A stretch of 64,000 nt of DNA from an uncultured Pelagibacteraceae bacterium (GTDB taxonomy: Bacteria > Pseudomonadota > Alphaproteobacteria > Pelagibacterales > Pelagibacteraceae), in NCBI GenBank assembly GCA_902523895.1, contig CABZAZ010000005.1, positions 1 through 64,000 of the forward strand. The letters are read 5' to 3'. The notes beneath the pieces are model-generated. The model was not told the origin of the DNA. It made no database searches and worked only from the letters and a program-made list of their open reading frames with translations. Below, piece after piece: positions 19,602-29,284 of the stretch. Position 1 is the stretch's first letter, and each line of letters opens with the position of its first letter. Both the position numbers and the translations under genes were made by a program.

Positions 19602-20729
19602 TTATAGACCAGCTTTCATAGCTTCCCATTTTTCACCAAGCTCTGTTCCGTTATCAGCCCAGAAAATTGGATCTACTAGGAAGTAGTTTTTAGTGTTAGC
19701 CGGTGCAGTTGGCATTTGTGGTACCATGTTAGTCTTACCATCTTTATACCAAGGCTCACCTTTTTCCATAATACCAATTGAAGATTTTCTCCAAGGAGCA
19801 TATGCAATGTATTTAGCACTTCCTGCTAACATTTCAGAACTAGTCATCATAGCTAAAGCTTTTTTAGCCATACCATTAGCATCGTTTGGTCCACCTTTGA
19901 CTTGTACGAAATATTCGTAATCAAGACCTTGGCCGTCCCAAACTTGTTTGATTGGTGCACCTTCTCCAATTTCTGCATTGAAGAATCTACCATTCCAACC
20001 AGTAGCCATTACTACTTCACCTGATACTAACAGTTCTGGTGGTTGAGCACCTGCAGACCAAAATACACATCCACCTTGTGGATCTGTACATAATTTTTTG
20101 ATCTTATTCATTGCTCTTTCAACACCTTTTTCTGTTTCTAAAGCTTTGTAGATTTTTGCTCCGCCTTTACCTGGCTTGATACCATCTGCAGCTAAAGCGA
20201 TCTCTAAATTAGTTAAAGCGCTTTTGTAGATAGCTCTTTTTCCAGGGAATTTCTTTGTGTTAAAGAAATCTTTGATAGTCTTTGGAGTACCTTTAACGTT
20301 TTCAGTGTTATAAGCGTAGTTCCAAGAATATAAAATATTTCCTACAGCACATTTACTTGGCATTGCAGTAAAGAAATCTTTACTTGCTGGAGTTCCATCT
20401 GGAGCTGGTGGGAAGTCTTTGTCAAAATCAAATTCAACAAATAATCCTTCATCACATCCAGTAATAGTATCCATCGCGAACACGTCCATTATATCCCACG
20501 TGATCTTCCCAGCTTCTTTTTGTGCTTTGATTTCTGATAAACCACCTGAATAATCAACCCAAGCAATGTTAATGCCTAGTTTTTTAGCAGTCGGATCACC
20601 ATAACCTAACTTTTGAGACTCAGTATAAGCCCCACCCCAAGACACTGCAGTTACTGTTGTTGCAAATGCTGAAGTAGTTAGTGAAAGTACAAAAGAAATA
20701 GCTAGTAATATTTTACTTAGTTTTTTCAT
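19602..20729 (-). CDS. potD: Periplasmic substrate-binding protein, spermidine/putrescine (PotD) type
   Basis: Signal peptide MKKLSKILLAISFVLSLTTSAFA; VTAVSWGGAYTESQKLGYG; YNTENVKGTPKTIKDFFNTKKFPGKRA. Confidence 0.9.
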   Translation of the reverse strand: MKKLSKILLAISFVLSLTTSAFATTVTAVSWGGAYTESQKLGYGDPTAKKLGINIAWVDYSGGLSEIKAQKEAGKITWDIMDVFAMDTITGCDEGLFVEFDFDKDFPPAPDGTPASKDFFTAMPSKCAVGNILYSWNYAYNTENVKGTPKTIKDFFNTKKFPGKRAIYKSALTNLEIALAADGIKPGKGGAKIYKALETEKGVERAMNKIKKLCTDPQGGCVFWSAGAQPPELLVSGEVVMATGWNGRFFNAEIGEGAPIKQVWDGQGLDYEYFVQVKGGPNDANGMAKKALAMMTSSEMLAGSAKYIAYAPWRKSSIGIMEKGEPWYKDGKTNMVPQMPTAPANTKNYFLVDPIFWADNGTELGEKWEAMKAGL

Positions 20730-20827
20730 TTTTCCTCCGTTTAAACGTTTAAAAAACTAATTAAAACAACTTCAGGGAAGAGAGTCAACAACCCTTTTTA
20801 TCTACTTATTCAATAATTGTGGAATGT

Positions 20828-21913
20828 CTATTTTGGGTCAAGTGCCCGAGCATCATCACTGTTCCATCCGATATTAATCTCGTTACCAAGTTTGATATCT
20901 AAGTTAGATGAACTATTTGGAACTTTTAAAATAAACTCTGGGTTGCCTAAAAGATTTATTCTTACTCTTGTATGATCCCCATGATAAATAACTTCTTCTA
21001 TTTTTCCTTTATGAAGATTATCCATTTTTGTGCTTGGATTAATCAAAGCTCGTTCTGGTCTTAAAGAAACAGTAGTTCGCTCTCCTTTACCTTTGACTGA
21101 GATCGGATTAGCCAATATTTCCGCGTTTGCTAATTTTACTTTACACTTTCCTCCAGAAATATCTGAAACTTCACCGCCAAAAGTATTATTCTCTCCAATA
21201 AACTCAGCGACAAATGAATTTACAGGTTTCTCGTATAATTCATCTGGACTTGAAAGTTGTTGAACTTTACCGTCATTAAACACTGCGATACGATTAGACA
21301 TCGTTAAAGCTTCACTTTGGTCGTGAGTAACATAAACAACTGTAACACCAATACTTTCATGAATATGTTTAATCTCATATTGCATACTTTCTCTTAAATT
21401 TTTATCAAGAGCTCCTAAAGGTTCATCCATTAAAACTAGTTGTGGATCAAAAACTAATGATCTTGCAACGGCTACCCTTTGTTGTTGTCCACCTGATAAT
21501 TGACCTGGCATCCTTGCAGCGAAACCTTGAAGGGATACCATTGATAATGCTTTATCAATTTTTTTATCAGCTTCATCTTTTGGAATTTTTCTCACTCTTA
21601 ATGGAAAAGCTAAATTTTCATATACAGTCATGTGTGGGAATAAAGCATAATTTTGAAACACCATTCCGATTCCTCTTTTGTGAGGAGGTATACTGGATAT
21701 GGCTTTACCATCTAAATAAATTTCACCATTAGTTGGTGTTTCAAAGCCTGCTAACATCATTAAGCAAGTAGTTTTACCAGAACCAGAGGGTCCCAACATT
21801 GTAATGAATTCTCCTTCAGCAATATCTAATTGAAGGTCTTTAACAACTAAGACTTTACCATCGTAGCTTTTATCGACTTTATCAAATTTAACGAAATCTT
21901 TTTTTGATGCCAT
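20828..21913 (-). CDS. potA: ABC transporter ATP-binding protein, PotA type with TOBE-like C-terminus
   Basis: Walker A LGPSGSGKTTCLMMLAG; LSGGQQQRVAVARSLVFDPQLVLMDEPLGALDKNLRE. Confidence 0.95.
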   Translation of the reverse strand: MASKKDFVKFDKVDKSYDGKVLVVKDLQLDIAEGEFITMLGPSGSGKTTCLMMLAGFETPTNGEIYLDGKAISSIPPHKRGIGMVFQNYALFPHMTVYENLAFPLRVRKIPKDEADKKIDKALSMVSLQGFAARMPGQLSGGQQQRVAVARSLVFDPQLVLMDEPLGALDKNLRESMQYEIKHIHESIGVTVVYVTHDQSEALTMSNRIAVFNDGKVQQLSSPDELYEKPVNSFVAEFIGENNTFGGEVSDISGGKCKVKLANAEILANPISVKGKGERTTVSLRPERALINPSTKMDNLHKGKIEEVIYHGDHTRVRINLLGNPEFILKVPNSSSNLDIKLGNEINIGWNSDDARALDPK

Positions 21914-21964
21914 AATTTAAGGAACTTTAAAACATTTGTGAGAATAAATATCAACCTTTAATAA

Positions 21965-23137
21965 TTAGCTTTTAACGTGAAGTTCTCTTGAGAAATTACA
22001 AAATAATTCTGAACCTTTATCAGTTACTCTAATAGCTTCTGATGCCTCAACTCCCCAATTTCCAAATTGCATTACTGCAATCATATGAAAAGTAACGTTG
22101 GGTTGTAACAATGTCATATCACCTTTTGAAATATTTAAAGTATGTTCGCCCCAATCAGGTGGATAGCCTATCCCAATTGAATAACCAGTTCTTGAAGTTT
22201 TCTCAATTTTATATTTATCTAATATCTTCCAAAAAGCTTGTGCAACATCATTTGCAGTATTTCCTGCTTTAACTTGATCAATACCAGCTTGAAGTGCCTC
22301 GTTAGTTTTTTCCATGGTATCAATTTTTTTTTGATCAGGATCTCCAAGTAAAACTGTTCTGGCCATTGGACAATGATACTTTTTATTAACCCCAGATAAT
22401 TCTATAATCGTTGCTTCACCTTCAACAAATTTGTCTTCAGTCCAAGTTAAATGGGATGCAGAGGTCCCTTTTCCAGTTGGAAGCATTGGCACTATTGAAG
22501 CATAATCCCCTCCAAATTCTGAGGTTCCTTTTACAAGTGAAGACCATATTTCTGAAACAGCATCACATTGTCTAACATCTGGATTTATTACTTCAAAAGC
22601 TTTTTTCATACCTAATTGAGTAATTTTTGCAGCTGCTTTCATATATTTTATTTCAGCGTCTGACTTAATAAGTCTAACCCAATTTACTAATCGTTTGCTA
22701 TCTAACAATTTTGCATTAGGTAATCCATGTTTTATTTTTTGATAACAATAAGCAGTAAAATAATGACTATCCATTTCAACGCCTATAGATAGTTTATCCC
22801 ATTTTTTTTCCTTAATTAAATCAACTAAAGCATCGTATGGATGTAACGGCCAAGTATGGATATATTTTTCATGATACTTAACTATATTCTCATCTTTTAA
22901 ATAAGTCTTTATATAAGCACCACCAGCATCTTGATCTCTAACAAAACAAATTGGTTCTTCAGCATTTGCATGAACGATCACACATTGTGCATAATAAAAA
23001 GACCATGCATCATAGCCAGTCAGATAATTCATATTTGAAGGGTCTTGTGAAATCAAAATTTCAATACCTTTATCTTGCATTGAATTTTGAACTTTTTTTA
23101 ATCTAGATTTGTACTCTTCAATTGAAAAATTCATCAA
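21965..23137 (-). CDS. doeA: M24-family peptidase homolog, ectoine hydrolase (DoeA/EutD)-like
   Basis: FSIEEYKSRLKKVQNSMQDKGIEILISQDPSNMNYLTGYDAWSFYYAQCV...RDQDAGGAY; pita-bread fold C-terminus; adjacent to an eutA-like gene. Confidence 0.72.
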   Translation of the reverse strand: MMNFSIEEYKSRLKKVQNSMQDKGIEILISQDPSNMNYLTGYDAWSFYYAQCVIVHANAEEPICFVRDQDAGGAYIKTYLKDENIVKYHEKYIHTWPLHPYDALVDLIKEKKWDKLSIGVEMDSHYFTAYCYQKIKHGLPNAKLLDSKRLVNWVRLIKSDAEIKYMKAAAKITQLGMKKAFEVINPDVRQCDAVSEIWSSLVKGTSEFGGDYASIVPMLPTGKGTSASHLTWTEDKFVEGEATIIELSGVNKKYHCPMARTVLLGDPDQKKIDTMEKTNEALQAGIDQVKAGNTANDVAQAFWKILDKYKIEKTSRTGYSIGIGYPPDWGEHTLNISKGDMTLLQPNVTFHMIAVMQFGNWGVEASEAIRVTDKGSELFCNFSRELHVKS

Positions 23138-23881
23138 CTAATTATTAAACAACACCCCATAACCATCAACCTTATTTTGATTATCAATTTGTTTAAGTGT
23201 ATCCCAAATTAAGGTTTGATTACTTGATAATATTACCTTACCTAGTTTTTTTTCGATGTCATTTATAATTGATAATACTGGGAGTGCTGTGCAAGATACA
23301 AACAGAGCATCGCTATTTGACAAATCTTGTTTAACTAAAACATCAAATAAATGTTGTGGATCAACTTTTCCTATATCCAAATCAGAAGCTATATCAAAAT
23401 AAGATAGTTCAGAAATTTCTATTTTTTCATTTTTGAAATAATTGATAACTGATTGATTAATCTCATCAGTATATGGAGTAAATATTGATACCTTATTTAT
23501 CTTAAGTGTTTTAAGAGCATTTATAGCAGAAGTAATAGGTGTCGTTACTTTTGTATTAGGTTTTGCTAAATTTACTTTTTCATAGATCGACTGATAACCT
23601 GCAGCAATAGTTCCTGATGTGCATCCATAAGCGACACAATCTAATTTTTGATCTGGCAAGATATTTTTGGTTACTTCTGGAATGTCATCTGCCATTTTTT
23701 TCAAAGTTTCATTAGTAAGAGGATTGTAGCAATTTATTCTATTTGAATATAAGTCTATATCTTTCCCATAAATTATATCATTAAAATCTTTTTCAATTCT
23801 AAAATCACTAGCTAAAGTAATTAAACCTATTCTTGGATTATTTTTTTTAATAAATTTTGGCTCTATTTTATTCAGTTTCAT
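23138..23881 (-). CDS. eutA: Asp/Glu racemase / maleate isomerase family, EutA-like
   Basis: RIGLITLASDFRIEKDFNDI; DCVAYGCTSGTIAAG; KPNTKVTTPITSAINAL; SCTALPVLSIINDIE - paired active-site Cys. Confidence 0.7.
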   Translation of the reverse strand: MKLNKIEPKFIKKNNPRIGLITLASDFRIEKDFNDIIYGKDIDLYSNRINCYNPLTNETLKKMADDIPEVTKNILPDQKLDCVAYGCTSGTIAAGYQSIYEKVNLAKPNTKVTTPITSAINALKTLKINKVSIFTPYTDEINQSVINYFKNEKIEISELSYFDIASDLDIGKVDPQHLFDVLVKQDLSNSDALFVSCTALPVLSIINDIEKKLGKVILSSNQTLIWDTLKQIDNQNKVDGYGVLFNN

Positions 23882-24657
23882 TTTGAAAAAGAATGTTTGG
23901 CTTTAGGAAATTGTTTTTTTAATACTTCGGATTTAAATTTTTTTACACCCTTTTCGATCAACTTTGTTATATCAACAAATTTTTTAACAAATTTTAATTT
24001 ACTTTGACTTAATCCTGTTAAGTCATCAATGACTAAAACTTGACCATCACAATTGACTGAAGAACCAATTCCTATTGTTGGAATCTTTATATGGTTGGAA
24101 ATTTTCTTTGATAACTTTGACTCTACACATTCTAATACAATAGAAAAAACTCCAGCATTTTCTAAAAGTTTAGTGTCTTTAAGTAATCTCTCACTTTCCT
24201 TTAGTTTTTTCCCTTTGAAGGTAAATTTTTTATCTGTCTGAGGTAATATTCCAACATGTCCCATAACTGGTATTTTATTTTTAATTAATCTTTTAACGAT
24301 AGGAATTATCTTTTTTCCCCCTTCTAACTTAACAGCATCACATTTGGTCTCTTTCATAACCAATCTTGAATTCTTCAAAGCTTCACTTGGATTTCGATAC
24401 GTATTATAAGGCATATCAACAACCATTAATGATTTCTTAATACCAAGTCTGACACTTTTAGAATGATTAATCATGGTTTCTAAAGTCACTTGCTTAGTGG
24501 ACTTAAAGTTATACAAAACTGATCCTAATGAGTCCCCAACCAATACTAAATCACAATGTTTATCAAGGATTGTGGCAACATTTTTAGAGTATGCCGTAAG
24601 ACAAATAATTTTTGATTTATTCTTTTTATTAAGAATTTTTTTAATCTTTTTATTCAT
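23878..24657 (-). CDS. panB: 3-methyl-2-oxobutanoate hydroxymethyltransferase
   Basis: ICLTAYSKNVATILDKHCDLVLVGDSLGSVLYNF; AVKLEGG; GHVGILPQ; TIGIGSSVNCDGQVLVIDDLTGLS. Confidence 0.95.
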   Translation of the reverse strand: MNKKIKKILNKKNKSKIICLTAYSKNVATILDKHCDLVLVGDSLGSVLYNFKSTKQVTLETMINHSKSVRLGIKKSLMVVDMPYNTYRNPSEALKNSRLVMKETKCDAVKLEGGKKIIPIVKRLIKNKIPVMGHVGILPQTDKKFTFKGKKLKESERLLKDTKLLENAGVFSIVLECVESKLSKKISNHIKIPTIGIGSSVNCDGQVLVIDDLTGLSQSKLKFVKKFVDITKLIEKGVKKFKSEVLKKQFPKAKHSFSK

Positions 24658-26220
24658 TTACTCTAATTCGATTGTACTTGGTGGTTTCGAAGTTATATCG
24701 TAAACTACTCTATTAATCCCTCTAATACTATTCACTATTTTATTTGAAATTTCTTGTATAAATGATTTTTTAAATTCATAAAAATCTGCTGTCATACCAT
24801 CTTCAGATGTTATTGCTCTAAGCAAACACAAATACTCATAAGTTCTATTATCACCCATTACGCCAACTGTTTTAACTGGGAGTAAAGCTGCATAAGCTTG
24901 CCAAATTTTATGATATAGATTGTGATCTCTCAAAGCTTGAATAAAATAATGATCAGCTTCTTTTAAAATATTAATTTTTTCTTTAGTTATTATTCCTGGC
25001 ATTCGTATTGCTAGTCCAGGTCCTGGAAAAGGATGACGAGAAATAATTTCTCTACTTAAGTTTAGTTCTAATCCAAGTTTTCTAACCTCATCTTTGAATA
25101 AAAATTTTAATGGCTCTACTAGTTTAAGTTTCATTTTTTTTGGTAGACCTCCGACATTATGGTGAGATTTTATTTTTGATGTTTGGCTACCAGTAACTGA
25201 TTTACTTTCTATTAAGTCAGGATAAAGAGTTCCTTGAGCTAAAAATTTTACATTTTTAATTTTTTTGGCATAACGCTCAAATATTTTTATAAACAAGTTT
25301 CCTATTATCTTTCTTTTCTTTTCAGGATCTGAAATATTTGATAATTTTTTCAAAAACTCTTTCTCAGCATTCACGTACTTAAGATTAATCTTTAATTTTT
25401 TTTTGAATGTTGCAACAACTTGTTTTTCCTCATCTTTTCTTAAGAGCCCAGTGTTAACAAAAATACAGTGTAAATTTTTACCAATTGCTTTATTTAATAA
25501 TTGCGCAACTACACTACTATCTACCCCGCCTGATAAAGCACAAATGACTTTATTATTTCCTACCAATTGTCTTGCATCTTTTATTAATTTTATTTTTTGA
25601 TCTTTAGAAGACCAATTTTTTTTCATTTTGCATATTAAGAATATAAAGTTACTTATTAGTTTTTTTCCATTTTCTGTATGTGTCACTTCTGGATGAAATT
25701 GGACTCCATAATAATTTTTAAATTTATTTTCAACAACTGCAAATTTGGAATTGTGGCTTGAGGCAATTACCTTAAAATTTTTTGGTAATTTTGAGACTTG
25801 ATCAGCGTGACTCATCCAAACTTTTATTGACTTTTTTTTCTTAAAAAAATTTTTTGTTAAAAGACTATTATTTTTTTTTGTAATATTAGCTAAACCAAAC
25901 TCTCTATGTTTAGACTGTTTTACTTTTCCACCATTTAATTTAGATATTATTTGATGACCAAAACAAATACCTAAAACTGGAACACCTTTTTGAATTATCT
26001 TTTTATCGAAAGAATATTTATTGATTTCATAAACATTTAAAGGACCACCAGATAGAATAATGCCTTTGATTGTTTGATTGATATTTTTGCTCTTAATTTT
26101 TTTGTGACTTATTATCTCAGAAAAAATTCCTAGTTCTCTAACTCGTCTTGCTATTAACTGTGTAAATTGTGAACCAAAATCAACAATTAAAATTTTATTC
26201 AAATTTTGATCAAGACTCAT
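24658..26220 (-). CDS. guaA: GMP synthase (glutamine-hydrolysing)
   Basis: [69 protein letters not shown]. Confidence 0.97.
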   Translation of the reverse strand: MSLDQNLNKILIVDFGSQFTQLIARRVRELGIFSEIISHKKIKSKNINQTIKGIILSGGPLNVYEINKYSFDKKIIQKGVPVLGICFGHQIISKLNGGKVKQSKHREFGLANITKKNNSLLTKNFFKKKKSIKVWMSHADQVSKLPKNFKVIASSHNSKFAVVENKFKNYYGVQFHPEVTHTENGKKLISNFIFLICKMKKNWSSKDQKIKLIKDARQLVGNNKVICALSGGVDSSVVAQLLNKAIGKNLHCIFVNTGLLRKDEEKQVVATFKKKLKINLKYVNAEKEFLKKLSNISDPEKKRKIIGNLFIKIFERYAKKIKNVKFLAQGTLYPDLIESKSVTGSQTSKIKSHHNVGGLPKKMKLKLVEPLKFLFKDEVRKLGLELNLSREIISRHPFPGPGLAIRMPGIITKEKINILKEADHYFIQALRDHNLYHKIWQAYAALLPVKTVGVMGDNRTYEYLCLLRAITSEDGMTADFYEFKKSFIQEISNKIVNSIRGINRVVYDITSKPPSTIELE

Positions 26221-26647
26221 TTTTGGGTTCTAAGTTTGCTAAAGAATCTAAGATACTTTTATTTTCATTACATAAATTTTTGCAAACTTTGACAAAGTCT
26301 TCTGAAAGACTTTTTACTTTAGAGTAGTTTGATTTTTCTAATGCTATTTTCATCAACATTAACATTGCCTCTTCATTATTTGGTTCAATCAACAAAGTTG
26401 CCTCTAAATTTTTTTCCTCTTTCTTTTGATTTTTTTCCTGATTGTAAATTTTAGCTAAATATAAATATGAATTAGAGTGTTTTGGATTAAATACAATACT
26501 TCTTTCAAACATAAATCGAGCATCTTCAAACTTTTTTTTGTTGTATAGTTCTAGACCTTTATTAAAAAAATTCTCACTACCCAAAGAAAAATTAAAAGTA
26601 TTAATTAGAAAATAAAAAATAACAGTTATTTTAAAGATTTTTGTCAT
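26210..26647 (-). CDS. TPR-repeat protein, exported or membrane-anchored
   Basis: N-terminal hydrophobic segment; repeats [38 protein letters not shown]. Confidence 0.7.
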   Translation of the reverse strand: MTKIFKITVIFYFLINTFNFSLGSENFFNKGLELYNKKKFEDARFMFERSIVFNPKHSNSYLYLAKIYNQEKNQKKEEKNLEATLLIEPNNEEAMLMLMKIALEKSNYSKVKSLSEDFVKVCKNLCNENKSILDSLANLEPKNES

Positions 26648-27729
26648 TAATATTTATTATCACTTTTTACTATATCAACATTATGAACCATACTTTCGTA
26701 AAAACCAGCTTTTGTTATTTTAACAAATTGTGGTTTATCTCTTAGATATTTAATTTGTCTTGATCCTAAGTATCCCATAGATGATCTTAATCCACCAATT
26801 AATTTAAAAATTATATTATCAACTTTGCCTTTATATTTTGCAAATCCTTCTACTCCTTCTGGCACATATTTAGACGAGTCCTTTTGCTTTGATTGAAAGT
26901 ATCGATCTGCAGATCCTTTATTCATAGCACCAACTGAACCCATGCCTCTAAAATTTTTAAATAATTTACCATTTCTCCTAATTAATTTTCCTGGTGCTTC
27001 ATCTGTCCCTGCAAATAATGAACCAATCATAACTGCATCTGCTCCAGCAGCAAATGCTTTTGCCAAATCACCTGAGTATTTAATTCCACCGTCAGAAATA
27101 ATCTTTACATTTTTATTTTTTATTCCATTTCTAACTTCTAGTATTGCACTAAGTTGTGGGACACCAATACCTGCAACTAATCTTGTTGTGCATATTGATC
27201 CAGGTCCAATCCCAACTTTAATAACATCAACACCAAGCTTTAACAAAAATTTTGCTGCAGCAGGTGTAGCAATATTTCCAGCACAAAGAGCAGTTTTTTT
27301 ATCTTTTGTTTTTTTGATAAACTTAATTATTTCTGAAACCTTTTTTGTATGTCCATGAGCAGTATCAACAACAATCATATCAATTTTTTCTTTAAGTATT
27401 GCCTCTGCTCTTTTAAATTCGCTTGGTCCAGCCCCAACAGCTGCGCCTACTAAAAGTTTTTGTTTTTTTACTTTTTTAATTTCAAGAATTTGTTTTTTTA
27501 TATCTAAATTTCTATGAATAATTCCTATCCCACCTGCTTTCGCTATCGCGATAGCCATTTTGCTTTCAGTAACAGTATCCATAGCTGAGGATAATAGAGG
27601 AACTTTTAATTTTAAATAATTTGTAAGTTTAATACTAGTATCAACATCTGAGGGTAGGATCTCAGAATACTTAGGCATTAAAGTTACATCATCAAAGGTG
27701 AGTGCTTCTTTTATAGGAACCATAATCAT
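26647..27729 (-). CDS. guaB: IMP dehydrogenase, CBS-less form
   Basis: ALTFDDVTLMPKYSEILP; SSAMDTVTESKMAIAIAKAGGIGIIHRNL; KVGIGPGSICTTRLVAGIGVPQ; FRGMGSVGAM; only 360 aa. Confidence 0.95.
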   Translation of the reverse strand: MIMVPIKEALTFDDVTLMPKYSEILPSDVDTSIKLTNYLKLKVPLLSSAMDTVTESKMAIAIAKAGGIGIIHRNLDIKKQILEIKKVKKQKLLVGAAVGAGPSEFKRAEAILKEKIDMIVVDTAHGHTKKVSEIIKFIKKTKDKKTALCAGNIATPAAAKFLLKLGVDVIKVGIGPGSICTTRLVAGIGVPQLSAILEVRNGIKNKNVKIISDGGIKYSGDLAKAFAAGADAVMIGSLFAGTDEAPGKLIRRNGKLFKNFRGMGSVGAMNKGSADRYFQSKQKDSSKYVPEGVEGFAKYKGKVDNIIFKLIGGLRSSMGYLGSRQIKYLRDKPQFVKITKAGFYESMVHNVDIVKSDNKY

Positions 27730-27760
27730 TTATATACGATTCCTTTAAAATTTAAAGAAA

Positions 27761-28372
27761 CTATCTAAGATTTTTACAAATTATAAAACTTTCTTTAGAA
27801 TCTTTTCTACTAGATTTTGGTTTAAAAACCTTTACTTCCTTAAAAAGTTTTTTTCCCAGTGCGACAATTTCATTAAAGGTACTACCCATAAATATTTTTG
27901 AAATAAAAAAACCCTTTTCTGAAATCACATCCTTTGAAAAAACCATCGCTTCTTTACACAATTCACCAGTTTGAATTGAATCGATATTTTTTATCCCAGT
28001 GGTGTTTACTGCCATATCAGACATGACTACATCTGGTTTTTTTTTAAGATATTCTTTAATTTGGTTTTGAGTATCAACTAAAGTAAAGTCACCCTGAATT
28101 TGTAAAGTATTTTCTATATTTTCCATCTCTTTTAGATCTATAGAGATTATCTTTCCGCTCTTAACTACTTTTGCAACATACTGTGACCAGCTGCCAGGAG
28201 CAGCTCCAATGTCTACGACTGACATTCCACCTTTAAATATTTTAAATTTTTCATCTATCTCTTTTAATTTATATGCAGACCTAGCTCGATAACCGTCAAC
28301 TTTTGATTGACGCACATAAGTATCCCGTCTTTGTTTATTAACCCAATTTTTTGAAATCTTATTTTTTTTCAA
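27761..28372 (-). CDS. rlmE: 23S rRNA (uridine-2'-O-)-methyltransferase RlmE/RrmJ/FtsJ
   Basis: RSAYKLKEIDEKFKIFKGGMSVVDIGAAPGSWSQYV; DVVMSDMAVNTTG; KIFMGS; KPKSSRKDSKESFIICKN. Confidence 0.92.
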   Translation of the reverse strand: MKKNKISKNWVNKQRRDTYVRQSKVDGYRARSAYKLKEIDEKFKIFKGGMSVVDIGAAPGSWSQYVAKVVKSGKIISIDLKEMENIENTLQIQGDFTLVDTQNQIKEYLKKKPDVVMSDMAVNTTGIKNIDSIQTGELCKEAMVFSKDVISEKGFFISKIFMGSTFNEIVALGKKLFKEVKVFKPKSSRKDSKESFIICKNLR

Positions 28373-29284
28373 TTAAGTATTATATCTTAAACTTTTTAGT
28401 ATCTTATTTTTATCTAAAGTATCTAATTCAATTTTAATAGTTTTATCCACTCGCATATCTTTACCGTCTTTCCAAATACCTGCTGCAAGATGCATTATGC
28501 CAATTTTATAATTTGGTAAGTATGGTTCAACAAATGTACTTTGTTTCAGATCATATTTTGGAAGTAAATTACTTGTGATCCAATTACAATTTAAAGGAAG
28601 AAACTCTGTTTCTAAATTATCAATATAAACGGACATGTTAATTGCTAAGCCTTCAGATCCAAAAATATTACCTGCTTTTAGAGTTTTCTCTAAATTATTT
28701 TGCCAAGTACTCCATCCTTTAGAGTCTTTTTCTAAGGAAAAAACTCCAATATTAATATGTGGGGCAAAAGCTAATTTCCTAGCATTTGCATAACTAATTT
28801 TTGATTTTACAGCGTGTTTAAAATTTTGAGATTTGATTAACGCCAGCTTTCCAAAAAGCCAGTTTACTTTTGATGTAATCTTATATCCTGGGCCAATTGT
28901 TTGAGTAATTCCAAGCTTTCCATCATCACAAGCCTTAAAATATAATTCTACGCAACTCCAATCATTCACCCATGCATCGCAATCAATCCACAGATATTTT
29001 TCATAGTTAGGAAAGTATTTAGGTAAAAAGGCTCTTGAGACCTGACTTTTTAACCACTCTTTACCTTTAACCTTATAACCAGGCACTTCAATATCCCATT
29101 CGGCATTTTTAATTTCATCAACTTTTTTAGATAAACTATCTCTCTGATCTTGTTTTAATCCTGCATCCAAAATGCAAATAGCAACATCTTCACTTTGTTC
29201 AAATCTTTTAATTGAATCTACTAGTTCATCTAGTAAAGGAAAATAATTAGCATCGGCTAAAGAAACGATTACATTTTTTTTCAT
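28373..29284 (-). CDS. Putative glycosyltransferase (GT8-like fold)
   Basis: DELVDSIKRFEQSEDVAICILDAGL; YLWIDCDAWVND (DxD-type motif). Confidence 0.5.
   Translation of the reverse strand: MKKNVIVSLADANYFPLLDELVDSIKRFEQSEDVAICILDAGLKQDQRDSLSKKVDEIKNAEWDIEVPGYKVKGKEWLKSQVSRAFLPKYFPNYEKYLWIDCDAWVNDWSCVELYFKACDDGKLGITQTIGPGYKITSKVNWLFGKLALIKSQNFKHAVKSKISYANARKLAFAPHINIGVFSLEKDSKGWSTWQNNLEKTLKAGNIFGSEGLAINMSVYIDNLETEFLPLNCNWITSNLLPKYDLKQSTFVEPYLPNYKIGIMHLAAGIWKDGKDMRVDKTIKIELDTLDKNKILKSLRYNT

Noticed and set aside
21965-23137. Possible DddP-type DMSP lyase (also an M24 fold protein)
   Set aside because: N-terminus and motifs (FSIEEYKSRLKKVQ, LTGYDAWSFYYAQCV) fit ectoine hydrolase DoeA better, and an eutA-like gene is adjacent.
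26942-27358. 138-aa plus-strand ORF antisense to guaB
   Set aside because: Lies entirely within a highly conserved minus-strand gene; composition (S/P/T/I-rich) is typical of a reverse-strand shadow ORF.
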